From a virus, in IMG/VR virus record IMGVR_UViG_3300032093_007760, positions 1 to 43,375 of that record: a DNA stretch of 43,375 nt, one strand, 5' to 3'. The notes under the pieces were generated by a model that had not been told where the DNA came from, did no database searches, and was given only the letters and a program-made list of their open reading frames with translations. The position numbers and the translations under genes were made by a program. Below, piece after piece: positions 17,301 to 25,353 of this stretch. Positions within the stretch are counted from its first letter, which is position 1; each line of letters starts with the position of its first letter.

Positions 17301-20300
17301 GAGGACAGAATGAGCGAGCAAATGCAAGCTGAAGAAGAAGAGTTTAGAAGAAAATTAGAAGAAGAAGGATTGGAAGAAGCTCCATTTGCTGTTAGAGAAA
17401 CAACTACAGAAGATGTAGAAGCAATGCAAGAAATTGTAGCTGATTATGTAAAAGATGGAGTTACAGCATTGGATGACATTAAAAGAGAAATAGCAAAAGA
17501 ATTAGGATACAACACAAAGGCATTAAGACAAATTGTTGAAGATGCTTATAATAGATATACTACAACAACAGAGGTTGCCCCTTCAGAGGTTTTAGGCGCT
17601 ATTACGGATAGGATTGGCAATAAGATGAAGCAGATGTTTGGTAAGGCAGCTCAAGCGCCGGTTATACTTGATGATGCTAATTCTATGCTTGATAAGGCAG
17701 CTGAATTTGGGGCAAGTGGTGATGTTATAGAATTCCAAAAAGAACAAGCAAAACAACGAAAAGGCGCATCCGTATCAGATAAAACTGCTATGAATGATTT
17801 AAGGTCAAAGACAGAAGATAAAGCTAAAATTAGCATTATTGATGCAGCTGAAAAAATGATAACAACCTTAAAGTCGGTGTTGCCTAATTTTGATATTGTA
17901 ATACATGGTAGCAATGAAAGTTATAACGCAGCCATGAAAGATGCTAAAGGACAATTATTTGGGGCAGGCAACTTTAGCTATTCTAAAAAGAAAGGTGAAT
18001 ATTCAGGTCGTATTGATATTAATTTAAACAAAGCGAATAATAGAACAGTAGCGCACGAAATAGCTCATGGAGTTATGTTAAAGGCATTTGGTGACAATCC
18101 CAAATTGTTTAAAGAATTTAAGGAGAAAATATCATCTGTATTGAATGAAAGCGCTAATCAAACATTAATTGATTTTGCTGATAGGGCTACTTATGCAAAA
18201 AATGATACTTACGAGGAGTATTTAGCAGAATTAATAGCTATGTTAGCTGAACAGGAAACTAAATTATCTACAAGTACATTCCAAAAAATTGCTGCTATTA
18301 TAAATGATATAATAGAAAAGATAACAAATGGCGCATTTAAACCATTTGAAAATATTAAAAGCACAAAGCAGGTTGTTGACTTTTTTAATGACATATCAGA
18401 GTCTATTCGCAAAGGAGAGGCAATAAATATTGAAAACATTAAAACCGCAGAAGAATTAAAAAAGCAGGCTAAATTAGAATTAGAAGATTTTGAAAGAATT
18501 GCCACAGAAAGCATTGCAGATATTGCTCGTATCTTTGGTATGGATTTGGGTAGCCCGGTAACTTCAAAAGCTCAATCTCCTGTTCAAGAGCTTCCTCGAC
18601 CTGTTGTTAATGGATTTGATATTTTAAAGAAAAAATTTGGCGAAACAGCAGCTAAAACAATAAGAAGTAAAATACCTATTGCATTAGATTATCCTACCGA
18701 ATTTGTTGATTTTATAACAGCAAAAATACCAATAAAGGAAGATGTTTCATTTATTGTAGATAAAATGGGCGATAATTTGGATGGTTTATTTAGAATAGCG
18801 ATTCAAAAGAATTCTGACGCCGCAGATGCAAAGGGTAAAACTCCAGAAGAATTATCAAAAGAAGCGGGATATGTGTTTCATAGACCAAGTACGGCTGACG
18901 ATATATTGGTATTTAAAAAGGATTTTAAAAATGCAGAATTATTATGCACATATAATAATGTTGAAGGCAGAGCGCGTAAGAATTTTATATTTTGGTTAAG
19001 AAGGAATGAGGCAGAAACAGTATTGCATGCAAACGAAGTAACGCAAGCATATTTAAAAGAAGAATCAGAGGGTGCTATTTTATGGCGTAATTATTTAGAT
19101 AAAAAAGGTTTAAAAAAAGAAGATGGCTCATATGATTTATTAAATGTAGAACCAAAAAGAGAAGACCCTTATGGAACATCTTCAATGAGCGTTCAAATAG
19201 GAAGAACTGGCGACGACCTTTCGGTTGGAGCAATTTCAATAAAAAATAGATATAACCATACCGTATCATCTCCAGATAATACATTTGATAATGAATTAGA
19301 TAATATAATAAAAGGACTTGAAAAAGCTATATATGGCATAGAAGGGGTTCCTGAAAAAAGAAAAGCAAGTGGACGCGCATCACTTCCTGATTACATACAA
19401 AAAGACAATCAAGGTAGATTATTTAAATATGACCAAGAGATTAATGGTGTTTATATTAGCAAAAATGGATACTATGATGGGAATTTGCATATAATAGATA
19501 AGTCTACGCAAAAAATTGTTGACGATTATTTAATTGATTCAAAAAATAAGACTGCAACTTCTGTAGCAAATAACAGAAATCTGATAACGCTGGGTGATAT
19601 TAATAAAATTTCTTTTGACAAGAATACTGTAAAAATTCAATCAGATAAAGGTTCCTTAATTCTTGAGCTTGTTGATGGGGTGCTTGATAAAATAAGTGGC
19701 GATATTACAAGGGTAGAGAATTCATTCATGTTTTACAATAAATCTTTGACTAGTATTGATTTGCCATCGGTTAAATCTATTGGTAATGATTTTCTTTATT
19801 TAAATGAAACCTTAAGAAGCGTTAATTTGCCATTAGTTGAACGTATTGGCGATGAGTTTCTTTACCGTAATCTTTCTTTAGAAAGTATTGATTTGCCATT
19901 AGTTAGTGTTATTGGTGGTCAATTTATTAGTAGAAATGAATCATCTTTAAAAAATGTTAATCTACCTTCTGCTGTAATTATTGGCGATGAGTTTCTTAAA
20001 TATAATGAATCTTTAGAAAATCTTAATTTGCCATCTGCGCAAATGATTGGTTATAATTTTCTTTATAACAATGAATATTTAACAAGTGTCAATTTGCCAA
20101 ATATTGCGGCTATTGGCGAAAGCTTTATGCGAAGAAATCAATCTTTAAAAAATATTGATTTCCCGTTACTTAAAAAAGTTCAGTCAAATTTTTTATCTAG
20201 AAATGAAAATATAGAAGAAGTTAATCTTCCATTAGCAACTGAAATTGGCTCTGGTTTTTTAACTAATAATAAATATTTAAAAAAAATAAATTTACCATTA

Positions 20301-23300
20301 GTAAAATCAATTGAAAGTGAATTCCTTCCTCTAAACAATCTTTTAGAAGAAATTAATTTGCCTTTGGTGGAAAAAATAGGTTCTGAATTTCTTCTTTACA
20401 ACGAGTCTTTAACAACAATAAGTTTACCGTCTGTTAAAAATATTGGCAGTAAATTTATGCAATCTAGCGTTTTAACTAGTATTGATTTGCCATTAGTGGA
20501 AAGCATTGACCGCGAGTTTCTTTATGATAATCGCAGGTTAGAAAGTATTAGCTTGCCCTCTGTTGAAATAATAGGCGCTGATTTTTTGTATAGAAATCAA
20601 TACATAACAAATGTTGAATTGCCTTTGCTAAAATATGCAGGCAACAGATTTTTAAGTAGTGCTAAAGATTTAACAAATATAAAATTACCATCTATTAAAA
20701 CAATTGGTGATAAATTTCTTTATTTAAACAAATCATTAACTAATATTGATTTGCCTTTGGTTGAAACAATTGGGGAGGAGTTTTTATATGGTAATGAATC
20801 TATATCAAATATAAATTTACCGTTAGTTAAAATAATTGGAAGTGATTTTCTTCATAATAATCAATCTTTAACAAGTTTAGATTTGCCTTTAGTTGAAGGC
20901 GTTGGGTATAATTTTATTTTTGAAAATAAATCTTTAGCAAAAGTTAATCTTCCATCTGTTATATACATTCGAAGTTCATTTCTTAAATACAATGAAGCAT
21001 TAACTAGCATTGATTTACCATTAGCTGAATCTATCGGGAATCAATTTCTTTTTTTTAATGAATCTTTAGAAAGTGTTAATTTGCCAAATGTTGTGCTTGT
21101 TGGAGCTGATTTTCTTTATAGTAATGAATCTTTTTTAGAAACTCTTAAATTACCAAATGTTATAAAAATAGGTAGTGATTTTCTTCATTATAATAATTCT
21201 TTAACAACTCTTGAATTGCCAAAAGTTGAAAATATAGATGATGATTTTCTTTTTAATAATATGTCTTTAGAAAATTTAGAATTGCCATCTATTAAAATTT
21301 TAAGCCCCAACGGATTTCTTCCTAAAAATAAAGTTTTAGCTGATAAGGTTTTAGCAAGCATAGAGTCGACTGAAGTAAGGTCAAAAGCGCAAATGCCAAT
21401 GTTTATGGCTAATCAAAATGGCGAAGATATATTAGGATTTTCTTATGACAATAGAATGTATTTAAACAAAGAAAAACTTAATCCTAATACCATAATACAT
21501 GAAGCAGGTCATATTTGGACAGAGTGGGTTAAGAACAATGATACTAAATTGTATGATAAGGGCATGGAATTGGTTGAAAAGTCACCATACTTGCAAAAAG
21601 CGAAGAATAGTAAATTTTACCAAGAACAAGCAGATAAATTAGCTACAGAAGAGCAAAGAGAGGCTTACTTTAAACACGAAGCATTAGCTATGGCTATTGG
21701 TGATAAGGGAGCGCAATTTGTATTAGAGAGCAAAAAAGAATCATTCCAAGATTGGTTAAAAACTTTATGGACTAAAATAAAGAACTTAACAGGATTTAAA
21801 GATTTGACAGCAGAAGAGTTCCAAAACTTGACTTTTGAGCAATTTTCTAAAATGGCTGTTAAAGAAATTTTAGGAACAGAAGGTGCAGTTGACAAGTTAA
21901 ATTCAATAAAGAGTTTTAGAAATAAAAAGAAATTTATAAAAGACAACTTAAAATACGAATCAAATAAGAATGCAATAGACGAACTTGATTTTACAGAAGA
22001 AGATTTCATTGAAATCGCAAAGTCAAACTTTGATTTATCAACCTTTAAAAATATAAAAGATGCCGTACAAAAGCGAAGCACAAAGAAAGTACTTCAACCA
22101 AAACAAGGAGAAGATGGAGAAACAAGGGGTGGACGTAGACGAGTGGAACCAAGAGTCGAAGGGGAAAGAATTACCGATGAAGAAGGCGAAGCCACACAGC
22201 CCAAAGGTATTACGCAAATCCCAGAAGAAATTCAAGGTGTAGGATTAGAAAATCAAGATATAGATTATGTCCGCATAACAAAAGCGGAATTAAGCAAATT
22301 AAGAGAAAGTCTTGGACTACCTGCGTATAAAGGATTGCCTATTGAGAATCGTGAAATGTTAAGAGAAGCAGCTCAAGAAATGATTAAGAAAGGCGTAAGT
22401 GTTGAATCTTTATACGATAAAATTAGAAGAGGAGATGCTTTGTCTAATTACGAAAATGCATTTATGGCTGAATACAGGGCTGCATTAGATTTGGAATTAA
22501 AAAATAATCCTTCTCAAGAGCTATTAAAAAAGATTGCAGAATTTGCTGACATATTCCAACAGGGAGCATCTTTAGCAGGTAAGGCATTAGAAAGTTTAAA
22601 AATAATGAAGAAGCTCAATGAAGCTAATACATTATCAAACTTTTTATTGACTAGGCAAGAAGATAAAGGGTTTCCGTTGACTCCTAAAATGATGGTGGAA
22701 GAAACTGCCAAATTTGAAAAAGTACAAAAAGCGAAAAAGGAGTTAAAAGAATCTGTTGAAAATGATATTGAAAACCAAATTAAAACAGAAGCTGAAAACG
22801 AGTTAAAAAAAGAAGGGAAAGCAAAAGTTAAAAAATCTCACGAAGAATTTGTAAAAGAAAGAAAAGCTGCGTTGGCGGCTGCAAGAGAGGCTGTAAAAAA
22901 AGTCAGCAAAGGTGATGGTGGGTTAATGGTTTCTGCGCCGTATTTGCCTCAATTAATTGCAGTAGCTCCACATATGAATAAATATGTTAAAAGCTTATTT
23001 GCTGAAGGCGTTTCTAAATTAGATGATATTGTTACTGAAGTGCATAAAGAGTTTTCTGAACTAGTTGAGGGATTAACAAAAAGAGATGTATTGGATGTAA
23101 TTGCCGGTAAATATAATCTTAAAAAAAGAACGTCTGATGAAATAAACGCAGGATTAAGATTATTGCGCAGAGAGGCTGAATTATTGGCATTATTAGAAAA
23201 AGCTAGGTTGGGAGAAGAAGAGGTTAAATCTGAAAGCCAAATGGCAGAAAAGGGCAAAAGAGTGCAAGAGTTAGAAAGAAAGGTAAAAGAAGTTAAAGCA

Positions 23301-25028
23301 CTAAATAAAGCTAAAGAATTAGCAGAAGAGGGTGTTGAAGAAAAATCTCCGACCATTGGCAAAGACGGAGTGACCGATGCTGATTATAATCAAAAAAGAC
23401 AAAAATATTTAGATAGAAAAATTAAAAAATTAGAAGACGATTTAAAAAATAAAAATTACGATAAAGAGGCAAAAGAAACTATAAAATATAAAGTTTCTGA
23501 TAAAACCAAAAAAATGACAGATAGGGTAATTGAACTTGAAAAAGCCATTGCCCTAGATAGATATAAAGACCAGACTAATAAATTAAGCAAATGGGAAAAA
23601 GCTTGGGATAAAATTCAAAGCGTATTGGGAGTGAGAAGGATTGTTCAAACTGCCGTGGATGCTTCTATTTGGTTTAGGCAATTGGCAAAATTAACATTGA
23701 ACCCTAGAAAATGGGATATTGCAAGGAAATTTATATTTGCCGGAGCGCAATCTGTATTTAGTCAAAAGAACTACGATAGATTAATGTACGGAATACATCA
23801 AGCACCTGATTTTGAAGAGTCAGTAAAAGATGGCATTAGGTACAATGAGCTAGATAGTATTGACCCTAAAAAGCAAAACGAAATGTTCCCTAAAAGTTTT
23901 GTATTTAAAATACCTATTTTAAGGGAATTGATAACTGCATCACAAAGAATAGCGGATGCATCTTTAAATGTCGCTAGATATGAATTGTATAATAAATACA
24001 AAAAAGAGTTATTAAGAAAAGGAATAACTAGAGAAAGCGACCCTAATGAATACGAGCAAATGGCTAAACTTGTGATGAATAGTACAGGTAGTGGGAATAT
24101 GCTTGAAATTTTAGAGTCAAGAAAAGCGGAAAAAGTTATGGGTTCTTTATTTTATGGAGCTAGATTAATGGCTGCAAATATGAACACCCTGAATCCGGCT
24201 TATTATGTTAGGATGCCTAAAGAAGTTAGAAAAATGGCAATGAAGGATTTGGCATCATATACAACTACCGTAATAGCTACAACATTAGCTTTTGCAGCAG
24301 CAGGTGGTGCTGTATCAATGGACCCAGACGAACCCGAATTCTTGCAAGTTAGATTTAATGGTAAAGTTTATGATTTTACAGCAGGGCAAGCCGCTTATAT
24401 TAGAACATTCTTAAGATGGGTTGAATTTGGTTATGCTAGAGCCGCTAAAAGCAAATTTGAAGCTAATGAAGCAGGAGCTTTTGCTTGGAGGTCAACTTTA
24501 AGCTTTTTTAGAAATAAATTAGCCCCAAATAATGCCTATTTAATAAGTGCGGCTACAGGTAAGAATTCCATAGGTCAAGATTTTGACCCAATGGAAATAG
24601 TTCATGTATATCCAATGTATGCTGACGATGCATACGAGGCTGCAAAAGAAGATGGTTTTGTATCATTATTAACCGTATTGATGCCAAATATTTTAGGAAT
24701 AGGATATTCTAGTTATTATTCAGATAAGGCAATGAAGCCTATGGATGAGGTAATAAATAGGGCGCAAAATAGTGATGAGTTGAACCCTGAATCAATTAAA
24801 AAGGGAATAACTAAAAAAGAGTTTGAAGAATTTGCTAAATTGCGTGATAAATTAATTGCAGAAAAAATTGCCGAATTGTATCAAGAAGGTGTATATGATG
24901 CGGAAACACAAGAATATGTGCCAATTAAAAAATCAACACCAGAAAATATTACAGCGGCTATTATGCAAGCAAAGTCAGCTGCAACAAAAGAAGCTAAATC
25001 TGAATTCAACGCAGATGAGGAAGAATAA
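14355..25028 (+). CDS. Giant polyvalent virion protein with two zincin sites and BspA-like leucine-rich repeats
   Basis: The protein has 3557 residues. In order: a duplicated NPFAEFGG motif (residues 6-28); helical regions with hydrophobic Gly/Ala patches (84-100, 186-222, 313-385); a Lys/Glu/Pro linker (about 770-826); a first zincin site (H1234, E1235, H1238, with E1288 or E1292 as possible third ligand); a domain with GAISIKNRYNHTV; about 24 leucine-rich repeats of 22-24 residues (1797-2327); a second zincin (H2382, E2383, H2386, E2442); a charged linker (2569-2630) overlapping another gene; coiled coils (2750-3050); and a C-terminal domain (3083-3475) resembling the large-polyvalent-protein domain LPD38. 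Such phage polyvalent proteins enter the cell with the DNA and counter host factors. The position behind two internal proteins supports this. Substrates are unknown. Confidence 0.7.
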   Translation: MPEEQNNPFAEFGGEVIKKKTNPFAEFGGELKKKDQPTRSGYSVTPLPSQDKFDIGEEVATIGYKSPIGKAIQKDKIKGSNIAGVYNTLVGSLSSIIGGGVYMADILGAQPYMPLSVRIANADADRKKAVSFIEQARIEKGFPLITPGGVDWISSSKEFEQQQGEFDITPKDGGGLFSGVDFEDVRGLAFQAPKTLVEMAAGGLSGGLTFAQQSINDNAKELEESGAGNKLTDVQKVGYLFTQAAAQAALEKFSIDKILKNTGLAKSIEKKITAEVIEGFAQKGIKATAKEIQDEMVKKAAKLSTKLKNVGIKGVESAFVEGSTEGIQQAASDAIKVATNKIAKNEVFDEEDINKNFWKNVVNNTVMGAAMGGVAGAGLQGLGSTDKAIRQEIANETDLQNIQEQISKQVEEGNLTPEDAEAANITAQQYAEIAGKIPTTVSKEDKYKIIGGISQRNSLQQDLQKAREEMMDVDPIFRKEKQDQIDLIQAKIDETGDYLEGLATGKKPRYIKRDGRKGEETTYYKVDENGDSTPISQARYDLAKAIKKEDSRKKAPIDENRRRRVEQFDILYGVKSNNPEFDFPNSFEEFNKKIDSDPNYLSDLYKRAKKYKETGEIAEDEMGTEASFIEAINPPVEKDITIGEVVDKKGTYKNEKGTFLQEGDNIVFKNEASGEKYEVGKAAEIQEKPASEFDIKYDESLVAIDDKGNISVREKPYINRYSNPLKAINKDENGNIVSVNLETADGKKRTFKGSIAEDIAYQINLKEKSKEAPKVEPKAEQVIEKPAQVVKPVKPVVEVKEEIEEEIEPVEVKEKPKTKVEEIKTKIKSKLESFKERFAPVKKTSTQGEKIAEAKDVYKKLKEMDAATDAEQIGLRYLADGGTVSQAAINEIAGSTATNRATLNTGRKVKTKSEEAKARDYVAGDESLDDLAHRLWEANKQRVPEDKIKEALMEEIGNNNTKFDAAKAYLERYSPEYTQQSYEDRMSEQMQAEEEEFRRKLEEEGLEEAPFAVRETTTEDVEAMQEIVADYVKDGVTALDDIKREIAKELGYNTKALRQIVEDAYNRYTTTTEVAPSEVLGAITDRIGNKMKQMFGKAAQAPVILDDANSMLDKAAEFGASGDVIEFQKEQAKQRKGASVSDKTAMNDLRSKTEDKAKISIIDAAEKMITTLKSVLPNFDIVIHGSNESYNAAMKDAKGQLFGAGNFSYSKKKGEYSGRIDINLNKANNRTVAHEIAHGVMLKAFGDNPKLFKEFKEKISSVLNESANQTLIDFADRATYAKNDTYEEYLAELIAMLAEQETKLSTSTFQKIAAIINDIIEKITNGAFKPFENIKSTKQVVDFFNDISESIRKGEAINIENIKTAEELKKQAKLELEDFERIATESIADIARIFGMDLGSPVTSKAQSPVQELPRPVVNGFDILKKKFGETAAKTIRSKIPIALDYPTEFVDFITAKIPIKEDVSFIVDKMGDNLDGLFRIAIQKNSDAADAKGKTPEELSKEAGYVFHRPSTADDILVFKKDFKNAELLCTYNNVEGRARKNFIFWLRRNEAETVLHANEVTQAYLKEESEGAILWRNYLDKKGLKKEDGSYDLLNVEPKREDPYGTSSMSVQIGRTGDDLSVGAISIKNRYNHTVSSPDNTFDNELDNIIKGLEKAIYGIEGVPEKRKASGRASLPDYIQKDNQGRLFKYDQEINGVYISKNGYYDGNLHIIDKSTQKIVDDYLIDSKNKTATSVANNRNLITLGDINKISFDKNTVKIQSDKGSLILELVDGVLDKISGDITRVENSFMFYNKSLTSIDLPSVKSIGNDFLYLNETLRSVNLPLVERIGDEFLYRNLSLESIDLPLVSVIGGQFISRNESSLKNVNLPSAVIIGDEFLKYNESLENLNLPSAQMIGYNFLYNNEYLTSVNLPNIAAIGESFMRRNQSLKNIDFPLLKKVQSNFLSRNENIEEVNLPLATEIGSGFLTNNKYLKKINLPLVKSIESEFLPLNNLLEEINLPLVEKIGSEFLLYNESLTTISLPSVKNIGSKFMQSSVLTSIDLPLVESIDREFLYDNRRLESISLPSVEIIGADFLYRNQYITNVELPLLKYAGNRFLSSAKDLTNIKLPSIKTIGDKFLYLNKSLTNIDLPLVETIGEEFLYGNESISNINLPLVKIIGSDFLHNNQSLTSLDLPLVEGVGYNFIFENKSLAKVNLPSVIYIRSSFLKYNEALTSIDLPLAESIGNQFLFFNESLESVNLPNVVLVGADFLYSNESFLETLKLPNVIKIGSDFLHYNNSLTTLELPKVENIDDDFLFNNMSLENLELPSIKILSPNGFLPKNKVLADKVLASIESTEVRSKAQMPMFMANQNGEDILGFSYDNRMYLNKEKLNPNTIIHEAGHIWTEWVKNNDTKLYDKGMELVEKSPYLQKAKNSKFYQEQADKLATEEQREAYFKHEALAMAIGDKGAQFVLESKKESFQDWLKTLWTKIKNLTGFKDLTAEEFQNLTFEQFSKMAVKEILGTEGAVDKLNSIKSFRNKKKFIKDNLKYESNKNAIDELDFTEEDFIEIAKSNFDLSTFKNIKDAVQKRSTKKVLQPKQGEDGETRGGRRRVEPRVEGERITDEEGEATQPKGITQIPEEIQGVGLENQDIDYVRITKAELSKLRESLGLPAYKGLPIENREMLREAAQEMIKKGVSVESLYDKIRRGDALSNYENAFMAEYRAALDLELKNNPSQELLKKIAEFADIFQQGASLAGKALESLKIMKKLNEANTLSNFLLTRQEDKGFPLTPKMMVEETAKFEKVQKAKKELKESVENDIENQIKTEAENELKKEGKAKVKKSHEEFVKERKAALAAAREAVKKVSKGDGGLMVSAPYLPQLIAVAPHMNKYVKSLFAEGVSKLDDIVTEVHKEFSELVEGLTKRDVLDVIAGKYNLKKRTSDEINAGLRLLRREAELLALLEKARLGEEEVKSESQMAEKGKRVQELERKVKEVKALNKAKELAEEGVEEKSPTIGKDGVTDADYNQKRQKYLDRKIKKLEDDLKNKNYDKEAKETIKYKVSDKTKKMTDRVIELEKAIALDRYKDQTNKLSKWEKAWDKIQSVLGVRRIVQTAVDASIWFRQLAKLTLNPRKWDIARKFIFAGAQSVFSQKNYDRLMYGIHQAPDFEESVKDGIRYNELDSIDPKKQNEMFPKSFVFKIPILRELITASQRIADASLNVARYELYNKYKKELLRKGITRESDPNEYEQMAKLVMNSTGSGNMLEILESRKAEKVMGSLFYGARLMAANMNTLNPAYYVRMPKEVRKMAMKDLASYTTTVIATTLAFAAAGGAVSMDPDEPEFLQVRFNGKVYDFTAGQAAYIRTFLRWVEFGYARAAKSKFEANEAGAFAWRSTLSFFRNKLAPNNAYLISAATGKNSIGQDFDPMEIVHVYPMYADDAYEAAKEDGFVSLLTVLMPNILGIGYSSYYSDKAMKPMDEVINRAQNSDELNPESIKKGITKKEFEEFAKLRDKLIAEKIAELYQEGVYDAETQEYVPIKKSTPENITAAIMQAKSAATKEAKSEFNADEEE
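19741..21340 (+). repeat. About 24 tandem BspA/LRR_5-type repeats inside the giant gene
   Basis: Each unit is 22-24 residues with the frame L-x-x-[IV]-[DN]-L-P-x-[VA]-x-x-I-G-x-x-F-L-x-x-N-x-x. The first unit reads LTSIDLPSVKSIGNDFLYLN. DNA repeats are imperfect (about 66-72 bases each), so this is an old, diverged protein repeat and not a recent slippage array. BspA-type repeats bind proteins or surfaces in bacteria and protists; here they are embedded between two zincin domains. Confidence 0.85.
22060..22242 (+). CDS. Small phage protein overprinted within the giant gene (+1 frame)
   Basis: An ATG preceded by the A-rich leader AAAAATATAAAAG opens a 60-codon frame, shifted +1 relative to the giant gene. 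The product begins MPYKSEAQRKYFNQNKEK, has GVDVDEWNQESKGKELP in the middle, and ends in a basic tail. This matches, from memory, a widespread family of tiny phage proteins that start MP[YF]KSEAQRR and contain a DEWxxxSKGKxLP segment. In the giant frame the same DNA encodes a low-complexity charged linker (residues 2569-2630) with few hydrophobic residues, as expected when the alternate frame carries the constraint. Function is unknown. Similarity to the family is the main evidence that it is real. Confidence 0.6.
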   Translation: MPYKSEAQRKYFNQNKEKMEKQGVDVDEWNQESKGKELPMKKAKPHSPKVLRKSQKKFKV

Positions 25029-25041
25029 CTAAAAACAAAAC

Positions 25042-25353
25042 ATGGAAACACTAGAAGAACTAAAACACAAACTTTCACTTTATGAACAAAATGGCGCAGC
25101 CAAATTATTTTACGCTTTAAATAGGAAGGCGAATGAGATGGCTGATTTATTGAATAAAACCAATATAAGCAATTTGTTACTTGATGACCCTAAAGACAAA
25201 ACATTTGAAAGACTAAAAGTTATCTGGAACGACAGCGCTAGTATTTCCGCAGCCATTAAGGAATTAGGCATTTCGGCGGGCGTTACTGGAGATGAGCATA
25301 AAGATGTAGTCAAAAAACCATTTGTTGAAACTATAGCAGAGTCAAGAAGATAA
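25042..25353 (+). CDS. Small protein upstream of TerL, possible small terminase subunit
   Basis: The protein has 103 residues, nearly all helical and charged, from METLEELKHKLSLYEQNGAA through NRKANEMADLLNKTN to FERLKVIWNDSASISAAIKE. It overlaps the large terminase gene by one base, the classic place of a small terminase gene, and its size and helicity fit. I see no clear helix-turn-helix, which most DNA-recognising TerS proteins have, so it could be another terminase-linked or packaging protein. The call rests on position and composition. Confidence 0.4.
   Translation: METLEELKHKLSLYEQNGAAKLFYALNRKANEMADLLNKTNISNLLLDDPKDKTFERLKVIWNDSASISAAIKELGISAGVTGDEHKDVVKKPFVETIAESRR

Noticed and set aside
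19741-21340. Regular repeat spacing that might suggest a CRISPR array or tandem DNA repeat
   Set aside because: Units are coding, diverged at synonymous sites, and match leucine-rich repeats in the frame of the giant gene. There are no constant repeats with unrelated spacers.
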